DNA of 64,000 nucleotides from Trichostrongylus colubriformis. Taxonomy: Eukaryota > Nematoda > Chromadorea > Rhabditida > Trichostrongylidae. Where the stretch lies: the NCBI GenBank assembly GCA_963978905.1, contig OZ022257.1, positions 34,547,685-34,611,684 of the forward strand, given 5' to 3'. The notes beneath the pieces were generated by a model that searched no databases, was not told the origin of the DNA, and worked only from the letters and a program-made list of their open reading frames with translations. The position numbers were made by a program, and so were the translations under genes. This document shows, one piece after another, positions 46,506 to 55,318 of this stretch (its first letter is position 1; each line of letters opens with the position of its first letter).

Positions 46506-47690
46506 TCAAAAGTTGGGTTGAGGTGAGAAAGGTCTCGGCAGTATGATGCATTAGCACATACAATGTATTGGGTCATTCCATAAGTAATGTCGTTTTTTTT
46601 CAGTCATAAATTTTTCCTATGAAATTACAAGTTTTCGGAGCATATCATATATCATTTGGAAGAAGTTTTTCTGCTCTACAAAATGACATGTTCATTTTCT
46701 GAGTTTATTAGAAAGGAGCCGTCATTTAGGCTGGCGAAGGCGTAAGTCCAGCCGACAAAAACTGGCCAAACCGGCAATCAATTGGAACACTACATATATT
46801 TCACTTTAGGAAAATCAACCAGTCATGGTCGCGTACTTAGTCCTGACCTCTTCTACAATTTCCAATATTTATTTGATCAAGAAGCCCCGTCGTTCTTTTT
46901 CCAAAAGCTTTTTTTTCGAAAGCACTAACACTTATTCTGAATGAATTTTTTTCCTTCAAACTCCTTGCTTAGCGTTGTTTTATGAACCACTTCGTAGAAC
47001 TTTTTCTGCTATATCGAAAACATCTTTCTAGTTTGTTTTGGCTGCGATTCAGATTGAGTTTCAATACCATGTAATAGGGGTCCAGTTGACATTTTTCACA
47101 ATTTATTTTTTCCATGAGAAAGTTAAGGAATCCGGTCAGTGGTATTTCCCTGTTCCTACCCACCACCTGATCTTACCATTTCACCACTCTTTCAACTGAT
47201 TGGTTGAAAATTTTCTTGCCTTGGTTCGAAAAATTGTCAAAATTATCGAGTTGTGGCGGAAAAACTAAATGTGGAAAAAGAGCGACGTGACTTTCCAAGC
47301 AACGGACTGATGGAACATGCAGAAGAGATTCGGGCCAAGTACAGAACACTTGATTGGTTAGTATCCCCAGTAAAATATAGTGTTCTAACTGATTGCCGGT
47401 TTGGCCGATTTTTGTCTGCTGGACTTACCTCTCCGACAGCCTAAATGTCGGCGTCATTCGTACATACTCAGAAACTGATCATGTCATTTTGTAGAGCAGG
47501 AAGTTCTCTTCCGAATGACATATGATATGCTGCGAAAACCTGTGGTTTTATGGCAAAAATTTTCGCTTGAAAAAACGGCACTACTTATGGAATGACCCAA
47601 TACATAAGCATGGAGTGTGGGTTCGAGCTCCGTCCGAGACCAAGGCATTTGCCCAAAGCTCATTGTCAGCATCCTAGTGATATTAAAAGT
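46506..47690 (+). repeat. tRNA-like repeat, copy 4, split by a long-TIR MITE
   Basis: The left part ends at the anticodon arm (ATTAGCACATAC); the right part resumes at 47601 with GCATGGAGTGTGGGTTCGAG. The element at 46568-47600 lies between them. Confidence 0.7.
46568..47600. mobile_element. Mariner-type MITE with about 230-bp terminal repeats (1,033 bp)
   Basis: Starts TTGGGTCATTCCATAAGTAA and ends with its inverse; TA flanks at 46566-46567 and 47601-47602. Inverted similarity continues about 230 bases inward from each end. The ends resemble mariner terminal repeats. The roughly 570-base core holds short frames but no recognisable transposase motif. Confidence 0.85.
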
Positions 47691-47783
47691 AGCGTTTTAC
47701 AGTGAATATTTCTTTCGAAGGCTTACTTTCGTTGCTTCAGCTCGGAGCTTACAAAGAAAGGCTCCCGGGTCACCGTGGCCATT

Positions 47784-47886
47784 CAAGATGAGTCGTATAT
47801 CTTCCTATGCAGTTTCAGTTGCAGTCGTATATCGTATATCTTCCTATGCAGTTTCAAGATGAGTCGTATATCTTCCTATGCAGTTG
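47784..47886. repeat. Short tandem repeat
   Basis: Three partial copies of a unit containing CGTATATCTTCCTATGCAGT, the first and last also sharing AAGATGAGT. Confidence 0.7.
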
Positions 47887-48046
47887 TTAGTGAACTGCGC
47901 GAGGCGCGCGCGATTTTTCAACCATGATCCACAGTAGAGCACTGTAAGTCAGTTCGTGTGGCATGGCGACTCAATTCGAATGTCCTGACTTGCACCCTTG
48001 TAGTATGTTTGTGCCTTCCCTGTCACCGGCACACTGTTGTACAATA

Positions 48047-50255
48047 CCGCTACTAATTCATGGTCAATCGACGCCCAAAATCGTAAACCCCATGGTTTTC
48101 CCGTCTTTCTGCTATAACTTCCTTCAAAGATTCCCAAATATTCTGAAAATGGTACCACTAGAAAGCTCTGATTGCGACGAATGGAATGGTCTGTCTAATT
48201 TCTGTATTTCTCGACTCTTTTAGCATTATTTTAGAGGTTTTCGCAAATTTGGCCCCAATCTCACCACAGGCTATTTTCGACGACGCGACGTAGTCGTAAA
48301 CCCTCCACTTCATCTGTGAGTTTCAGAACAAAAGTTTTATAGTTAAAAATAATCACGTATCCGAAAGGAGCATGAACTCGTGATCATAATGGTATCCCGC
48401 ATGTTAGAATTCAGCAGTTTCAAACTGGAAAATGGGTTTTAAAAATTCCTCTTTTATCGAGTTTGTCATGTTTTCAGAGCTCCATTTCGAGAAAAGTACA
48501 TCGTTTTAATTGCATCAGGACGTGGTGATGACAGGTTCTACTCAAGTTGAGAATAAGCTCTCAAGGTGAGCACCACGTTCGTTTTTAGCTCTAAATATAC
48601 AAGCACAGGAACATTTCAAACCCATAATGTCGTCAAAGCCTAATAGTGACCACAATCCACTATCAGGACAGACACAAATCTATGAGAGAAAAAGGAATCG
48701 TTACTGTTCCATACGCTATGGATACTCCCTGAATTTTACCGTTTCAAAATAAAAAATGTGTCTTCATGATGAAAATGATCATCACAGGATCAAATTTTGA
48801 TAAATCATTCCCAACAGCAAATACACTGCCCTCAGTTATCGCCAGTAGCCAGCAAAGCGTGCACTCGCGGTTTCATATTTGTTATATTGTTTCGACTCTT
48901 GACTTCTCGTGTTAATTGACTGTCGACCTATGTCGACCCCTCGCTATCGACCTCATTAGTCCACCACATGTGGTACGGCAGCCAACCGTCAGGAATAGGT
49001 CTCATGCTATGTTTGGCGTTTATGGGTACAAGTAAGGTCTGAGGAACTGTTTCTTAAGTTGTTATGGTTGAGACATTTTTAAGTGCTGTACTATTCCTGT
49101 GCACCTATGTGATCATTTAAACCAAAACCGCGTATCATTGCCCCCCGGTCGCGAGCCGGGGGGCAATGATACGCGGTTTTGGTTTAAATGATCACATAGG
49201 AGCACAGGAATAGTACAGCACTTAAAAATGTCTCAACCATAACAACTTAAGAAACAGTTCCTCAGACCTCTTGTACCCATAAACTCCAAACATAGCATGA
49301 GACCTATTCCTGACGGTTGGCTGCCGTACCACATGTGGTGGACTAATGAGGTCGATAGCGAGGGGTCGACATAGGTCGACAGTCAATTAACACGAGAAGT
49401 CAAGAGTCGAAGCATTATAACGAATATGAAACCGCAAGTGCACACTTTGCTGGCTACTGGCGATAATTGAGGGCAGTGTATTTGCTGTTGGGAATGATTT
49501 ATCAAAATTTGATCCAGTGATCATTATTTTCATCATGAAGACGCATTTTTTATTTTGAAACGGTAAAATTCAGGGAATATCCACAGCGTAAGGAACAGTA
49601 AAGAGTCCTTTTTCTGTCATAGACTTATGTCTGTCCTGATAGTGGAATGTGGTCACTATTAGGCTTTGATGAGATTATGGGTTTGAAATGTTCCTGTGTT
49701 TGTATATTTAGAGCTAAAAACGAACGTGGTGCTCACCTTGAGAGCTTATTCTCAACTTAAGTAGAACCTGTCAGCACCACTTCCTGATGCGGTTAAAACG
49801 ATGTATTTTCCTCGGAATGGAGCTTTGAAAACATGACAAACTCGACAAAAAAATTAATTTTTAAAACTCATTTTCCAGTTTGAAACTATCGAATTCTAAC
49901 ATGCGGGATACCATTATGATCACGAGTTCATGCTCTTCTCGGATACGTGATTATTTTTGACTATAAAACTTTTATTCTGAAACTCACAGATGAAGTGGAG
50001 GGTTTACGACTCCGTCCCGTCGTCGAAAATAGCCTGTGGTGAAATTGGGGCTGAATTTGCGAAAACCTCTAAAATAATGCTAAAGGAGCCGAAAATGCAG
50101 AAATTAGGCAGACCATTACATTCGTCGCAACCAGGGCTTTATATTGGTACCATTTTCAAAATATTTGGGGATCTTTGAAGGAATTTATAGCAAAAAGACG
50201 GGAAAACCATGGGGTTTACGATTTTGGGCGTCGATTGACCATGAATTAGTAGCGG
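48047..50255. mobile_element. 2.2-kb palindromic foldback element with almost no spacer
   Basis: Arms of about 1.1 kb are inverse copies meeting at TCGCGA (49149-49154) within CCCCCCGG...CCGGGGGG. Ends read CCGCTACTAATTCATGGTCA and its inverse, with TA at 48045-48046 and 50256-50257. Arms differ by scattered substitutions and small indels. No protein frame spans it convincingly. Confidence 0.88.
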
Positions 50256-50587
50256 TATTTACTGTGGAAATCAGCTAATGTTAAGATCCGTTCTGAGTTT
50301 CACAACGAATCCTGCATAATGAAAGTCGAGTTACGATGTATCCTGAAAGCGATGAGCGCCCATCGCAGCCACAAGGGGCAGCGATGTGATAGTGAATTAC
50401 GTTGATCGGTTTAAACCCAAATACGCCTATCTTTTTGTATGAACTACTGGCTGGACATCAGCATGTAAGGTGTTGTGGATAGTGTTGGGCACCGTTTTGA
50501 GACGTTCCGCCTTTGAAGCTTTAAGAAATGTAAGCACCAAATCTCTTTGTTCAGATCGTCACAAGACAAATCCTGTCGCAGTATATC

Positions 50588-50854
50588 ATGTTCTTCTACT
50601 ATTTATTCTTCTTCTCATTGCTTTACGACATGCTCGACAATCACTGTCATGCCCACATAGTTACCGATCACAGTAAGAAGGAGAGAGCCGTTTTAACAGC
50701 AATTATGAATGAAAAACCGAGCGGCGATTGGCCAGAGTACATCGACGAAGTGGTCGAAAGTGCACGTGACTCGTTGCCTTTATTCGAAAGCCTCCGCCTG
50801 GGGTTCGTTCTACTTGAGATAAGCTATTACCATTTTATCATGTCCAAGCTTTGA
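50588..50854 (+). CDS. Candidate small secreted protein
   Basis: The ATG at 50588 opens an 88-codon frame. Residues 1-17 are strongly hydrophobic and aromatic (MFFYYLFFFSLLYDML), like a signal peptide. A polar segment with good purine-first bias follows: DHSKKERAVLTAIM, then a Trp-Pro-Glu-Tyr-Ile-Asp-Glu stretch. After about residue 68 the bias falls, and GGG|GTTCGT near 50810 could be a donor, so this may be a first exon. The family is not recognised. Upstream in-frame sequence was not tested for trans-splice sites in detail. Confidence 0.42.
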   Translation: MFFYYLFFFSLLYDMLDNHCHAHIVTDHSKKERAVLTAIMNEKPSGDWPEYIDEVVESARDSLPLFESLRLGFVLLEISYYHFIMSKL

Positions 50855-51240
50855 CATTTCTACACAATTGTCAAAATACCTAAATATATAGTCAGAGCAA
50901 GACCTTCCGTTTTTCCACTTTTCAAATTCACAAAGATGCCTTCCATCAGAGGTCTGTTTGTCTGCTGATGTGATATTATTTCTACACTTTATCTTTCTCC
51001 TATTATCTCTATTTTATCCAATTCGACGACATCGATGCATTTTCCAGTGAGATTCACACGGCAGTAACTGCACAGTCCCAGACGAATGTGATTCCCATTC
51101 GTGAGAAGGGGGTATTAAAGGCATATTCCGCGTTAATCAGATGGGTCGATTTACCGTCTTAGAATAGTAAATCCTCTGGTAACTAGTCAGGCTGCACCTC
51201 TTTTGCCTAACCATGGTGCGCTATCACGGCGCTACACCTG

Positions 51241-51344
51241 GTGCGCTACACACTGCGACGCCACCCATTTTGCCCAGTTGACCAATAAGAGAGCTCAAGT
51301 GGGTGGCGTCGCAGTGGGTTCAACGAGGACGAAGTGTAGCGCAC
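51241..51344. repeat. Short inverted repeat
   Basis: GTGCGCTACACACTGCGACG at 51241 continues to CCACCCA and is matched inversely at 51300-51316 and 51334-51344. The right arm carries a 17-base extra block. Confidence 0.7.
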
Positions 51345-51675
51345 TGACAGGGTAGCGTGGCGACGCGAAGAAGGTGCATCCTGAAAAGTTACCCGAGAAT
51401 CTACTGCAACCTGCATTATTCGGCGAAATCTGAGTGATTAACAATAAGATTGGTATCCACGGTCTTAGGATGATATACTGTAAACACACCAGGTATTCGT
51501 CAAATTATTGGGATTGCTGTCTATGCACGTAACACGCTGTGCGAGCCTAGGATGGGCAGCTCATCACTTCTTGTCGGTATCTATATCATTCCACTCCTAA
51601 TTTAAATTTAACATAATGCCCCGAGGTTGTCGGTGTAGCATATTATGTTGGGTATAGGTATGGATTCTGTGCGCC

Positions 51676-52119
51676 TCACATTCTAGAATTGAAATACATT
51701 GCTCGGTTTGGATTCGATACCCATGGGATAATATCGATATGCTCACTTTGAGGGGAATCGCACGCGAAAGCTGCAGTTGCCGAATAACATTTTGAATGGT
51801 ACCAAACAATTTCTTCCGGTATGAATTGCGCGTTTTCCACGCACGTCAAATAATAGCAACGATTCAATATTTGCCACTGCTTATTCAGATCGCCAGGACA
51901 CTCAAGTAGCTCGGTTAGTTTAGCTACTTGTTCAATGAGCGGCCAATATCTGAACTGTGTTAGTTAAACTTATCGTTAACCGCTACTGATGATGTCTCCT
52001 CGGTGAGCGCTCCAAACTTTTACAAGTCTGTGTGGCTCGAGCATCGATAAAGTTTGTAGCAGAAACAGAGATAAGGCTAAGACACAAGAACGAATATTCA
52101 GGACGGTCACCCGGGTCAT
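51676..52119 (-). CDS. Small secreted Cys-containing protein (join 52024-52119, 51676-51954 on minus)
   Basis: Exon 1 (52119-52024) starts at ATG and encodes a signal peptide: MTRV, then a hydrophobic core CVLALSLFLLQTL. It ends at a GTAAAAG donor. A 69-base intron with CTAAC close to its ACACAG end joins in phase 0 to exon 2 (51954-51676). Exon 2 begins FRYWPLIEQVAKLTELLECP, contains RCYYLTC and WYHSKCY, and ends FNSRM-stop. The total is 124 residues with five Cys after the signal. An odd number of Cys, and a GTGAGG donor just before the stop (51679), suggest a further exon downstream. Role unknown; extracellular by prediction. Confidence 0.6.
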
Positions 52120-52233
52120 TGTAGACGGCTACATGTGTTCCAATTTTGCCGTACTCATCTGACAAGCTGTATTTTAATCTATTAATATATCACAGTGCCA
52201 CTACTGTAATGAAACTACTATTTTCAATTGCAG

Positions 52234-52394
52234 GGAAATTTCGCGTTCTAAACCAGGGCACTTCCAACTCAATAGGATGTTTGGAGATGGTGTCGCACGT
52301 GTCTGATAGGCTGTACATAAGCAATGTGCATGTAAATATTTCGTTCATAGAAATGTTGAATGAGGATGATAGTTCGAGTTGTAACTTGAAATAA
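52234..52394 (+). CDS. Possible terminal exon
   Basis: TTTTCAATTGCAG ends at 52233; the frame then runs 53 codons to TAA, with an AATAAA overlapping the stop (52390-52395). Alternatively a short single-exon frame starts at the ATG at 52209. Codon bias is fair. The minus strand is also open here, so strand is uncertain. Confidence 0.28.
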
Positions 52395-52714
52395 ATCATT
52401 AAAGGTCAGCCTAGCTCATTCTAGCCATTCTTCTGTAATTTGCAATCACTAATCAGTTGCGCTGAAAGCCTCAGCTTGACATCGTTTGGCACAAGCTCGT
52501 AAGGAAGCAGCAGTCGCTACGACTTCGCTTTGTTAGTTGCCTTACCAACGTTTTGCTTCTTTCTTCCTCATGGAATCAAGAATCAATAAAATTAAAATCT
52601 GAAATTATCGGAGCTTTTTCTGAGCACATTCTACTTCTACACTAATTGTAAGTACAAGTTCATTCAAATAAGGCCCATAGAATCGGAAGGGTGAGTCGAC
52701 GTCCACTTAACATT

Positions 52715-52975
52715 GTTATTATTACTACAAGGATGCTGAGTTATGGGCAAAAGCTTCGGTGTCGGACGGGACTCGAACCCGCACTTCATCCATTTCGGGG
52801 ATATGTGCTAATCCATTACACTACCGACACCCCTTTCACCTTAACTCAGCTTCTGAATGGTATATTTACCATAGCTTATCAGTACTCACACGTATAACGT
52901 GTTGGGCCGGTTGGCCAATATCGGCATCGAACCGTGAAGCTGAAAGCTTTAGTAGTGATTTTGATATTTTTGATT
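52715..52975 (-). repeat. tRNA-like repeat, copy 5 (best preserved)
   Basis: Contains a full tRNA-like fold (see 52758-52830) flanked by GCTGAGTTATGGGCAAAAGC on one side and the conserved tail with GGCCAATATCGGCATCGAAC on the other. Confidence 0.8.
52758..52830 (-). tRNA. tRNA-like sequence (pseudo-tRNA of a SINE-like repeat)
   Basis: Minus-strand 73 bases fold as a tRNA. Acceptor stem GTGTCGG pairs with CCGACAC; the D arm is GTG/CAC; the anticodon stem TATCC pairs with GGATG; the T arm GCGGG-TTCGAGT-CCCGT closes well. The loop CCGAAAT would give anticodon GAA, but base 33 is C rather than the required U. Five related decayed copies are present. It is therefore probably a repeat head with pol III promoter boxes, not a working tRNA gene. 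Confidence 0.55.
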
Positions 52976-53150
52976 TTTGATAACTGCTGTTTATCGCCGC
53001 AGCTCGCTGTTCATCCCCGGAAAGGATGAAGTGCGGGTTCGAGTCCCGTCCGACACCGAAGCTTCTACCCATAACTCAGCATCCTTGTAGTAACTTTCGC
53101 ATCGCGAGCTGCGGCGATAAACAGCAGTTATCAAGAATCAAAAATATCCA
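52976..53150 (+). repeat. tRNA-like repeat, copy 6 (partial)
   Basis: Plus-strand copy with GAAGTGCGGGTTCGAGTCCC and the conserved CATAACTCAGCATCCTTGTA block. It forms an inverted repeat with copy 5, including the GCTGTTTATCGCCGCAGCTC block on both sides. Confidence 0.75.
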
Positions 53151-53837
53151 AATTGTTATTATTATTCAAGTGTTGTTATTCTTCTGTGAATTTATCTCTC
53201 TGGCTTGGCATAAGGCAGTGAATCATTTGCGATGGTGAGGGTGCTGGTTAGCTATGGCGAATTGGTGCTTCATCAAACCCATAGGGGTGAATCAAGTAGA
53301 GGATCTCTGTAAGCATCAAGCTGAAGAGCCGGGATATGGAACTAGAAGTCAGGCTGAAGGCGTAGTGGTGGGAAGGTGTAGTAGCAGAGAAGCATTGCGT
53401 GCCATTTAACTTCTGCCTCACCACATTCACCAGGATTCCAATTTATGCCTCGATAGCGTGGTACCGAATCTGTATACGACAGCCTTTATTGTTCTGTATA
53501 TCATGTGAATATTCCGTATTGCCACAAACTTCGCTGCTTCCACTCAATTCCACTGCCAGATTTCAAGCTATGTTGCGCATCCATATATCTTTCTTCAGTT
53601 AATGATTGAAAATTTTTCGCGTGCTTCTATGCACTGGATGACATGTGAAAAGATTTTTCGTGCGTCTTATTTGGACTAGCGATGTGCACGACTCTGATTT
53701 TCTGAACGGTCGGAGGAACGTTCCGTCAACCATGACTGCAATAAGTTGCATCAAAACTCTTGTCATCATAATGATTCTTAATCTCCGTCTGAGTCTGACA
53801 ATGTGTACAAACAGATGTGCCTCCTAGTTCGTAATAT
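53151..53837. other. No confident gene
   Basis: A plus-strand frame ending at 53827 contains a hydrophobic segment after ATG at 53730 (SCIKTLVIIMILNL), which could be a signal-peptide exon for the gene at 54.7-55.3 kb. Its donor (GTCTGA) is poor, so I do not annotate it. Confidence 0.3.
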
Positions 53838-54676
53838 TAGGTTGAACCATAATTTCTGTTACACTTTGACGAAAAATTTCAAATTTATTTTTCTTAATTT
53901 GTGTCTTACTTCAGTCAACAAAATATGTACCATTATAATCCACAATATAATGCCAGCGAATAGGGAGATGACAGATGCCTTGCTTATAGAAGTCTGGGGA
54001 TTTCTGGTCGAAGAAAGTCTGGAGGTCGATTTTGAGATCATCCTCATCATTGAACTGCCGTCCGTCGAGGAAGTGGGTCAGAGATAGGAATAGGTGGTAG
54101 TCAGTTGGGGCCATGCCCAGAGATTACGGTGGACGGGGGAGCTTCGTTTGACCAAGGTCCTGGATCCTTTGACACGCCAACTTTGCCACATGTGGGTGAG
54201 CGTTGTCGTGGAGGAAGAGGTCTTGGTCCATATTTTCGGTAAGTTTTGCCGCTCCGGTGTCCAATTGCCTGCAGTAGAGATCGGCAGTGGCTGTCGTGTT
54301 GGATGGTAACAGTTTCCTATTTTTTTGAAAATTTTCAAAAAAAATTTTTTTTTCTCAGCGCAATTTTTTGAAATTTTTTCTGTTTCAATTTGAGCCGATC
54401 GAGCCATTGGGCTGCCGCTATGAGAGACAGTACCTGGGTCCATCGACTGGTTAATTTTGTAAGTGGCCTTGCATGCTGAGGAACCGAGGCGGTGTTCGTG
54501 AATTTCGCACCTTTCGCGAAATTGCCGTAAATTCATTGCTAGTTGAAGCCGTAGAGAATATGAATGTGCTATTCAGAAGCCCTTTTCAGTCGCTTCATAT
54601 ACCCCCCACTACCAAATGCTCCCGAAGCTTCCACAGTTTTTCCCAAGGGTGTAACAGAAATTATGGTTCAACCTAA
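53838..54676 (-). mobile_element. Mariner element, internally deleted (839 bp)
   Basis: Perfect 28-base terminal repeats (TTAGGTTGAACCATAATTTC...) at 53838-53865 and 54649-54676; TA flanks at 53836-53837 and 54677-54678. About a third of a normal mariner is missing from the transposase middle. Confidence 0.93.
53911..54536 (-). pseudogene. Mariner transposase, deleted and interrupted
   Basis: The N-terminal part (54536-54390) has SACKATYKINQSMDPGTVSH, a helix-turn-helix region. The middle is replaced by A/T-rich sequence, removing the first catalytic Asp. The C-terminal part reads TTATADLYCRQLD, then FLHDNAHPHVAK with the second Asp, then PRPP followed by a stop codon in place of Tyr, then LGMAPTDYHLF with the third Asp (34 residues after the second). 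It ends with a normal C-terminus near WHYIVDYNGTYFV. Confidence 0.88.
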
Positions 54677-54731
54677 TAAAATGAGTATAGATTCCAAAAT
54701 GCTTGCCTTCTCGGATAACGGATGAAATAAG

Positions 54732-55318
54732 CTCTCAACTCTGAGAGTATTGAAATTTTGAATGAGATCGTGGTGTCACCTATCCCCAGGACAACTGTGG
54801 AACTCCTGAAGACGCTTGGTCGAAACCGTCAAAAAACTCAACCTCCACAACTTTGATGGAATTTTCCTGGTTGTTCACAAAGATGTATTATTTGCAGTTC
54901 ACGGAATGTTATCTCTTCTTCTCTACGGGGAACTGTAGTCTTCTCTTTCTCCCTCTCAAAGAAGCTATCGTGACCGCACCACGAAAACGGAATGCATGTA
55001 CACTTTTCGCCTTCGACCCTAGCAGTATTACACCTACTACTGTAATAGTTATGGAGAATACCTAATACTAGGGCTCGGTATATAAATGGTTTCCGACTAT
55101 AACTCCATTTTGTTAGCCAAATGCGTCAAGCAAATTGAAACATATGCCTGTCATCAACAAGCCATCAAATCTGGTCGAAGTCATCAAACAAGTCATCAAC
55201 GATACACAAGCTTGTGACCCTGGTGGTTTTTTATTTGGAAGCACTGTCAAAACCGAGGTGTGTGTCCCTGTTTTCCTTTCCCTTTTTAGGTTTCTTCAAA
55301 GCTTTGACTCCAGTTTAA
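54732..55318 (+). CDS. Partial gene, 3' four exons (54732-54818, 54962-55041, 55117-55222, 55290-55318)
   Basis: Coding bias and phase support four linked exons. Exon A (NSESIEILNEIVVSPIPRTT) ends one base into a codon at a weak GTCGAA donor. Exon B, after CTCTCAAAG, continues EAIVTAPRKRNACTLFAFDP and ends in phase 0 at GTAATA. A 75-base intron ends TTGTTAG. Exon C has KHMPVINKPSNLVEVIKQVI and ends at GTGGTT. A 67-base intron ends CTTTTTAG and exon D adds a short tail (FFKALTPV) before TAA. An alternative is that exon C continues to a GTGTGT donor at 55259. The family is unknown. The 5' end is missing; a deleted mariner lies 55 bases upstream of exon A. Confidence 0.5.

Noticed and set aside
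53026..53060. Possible tRNA gene at GGGTTCGAGTCCCG on the plus strand
   Set aside because: Only the 3' half is present; it is a partial copy of the tRNA-like repeat.
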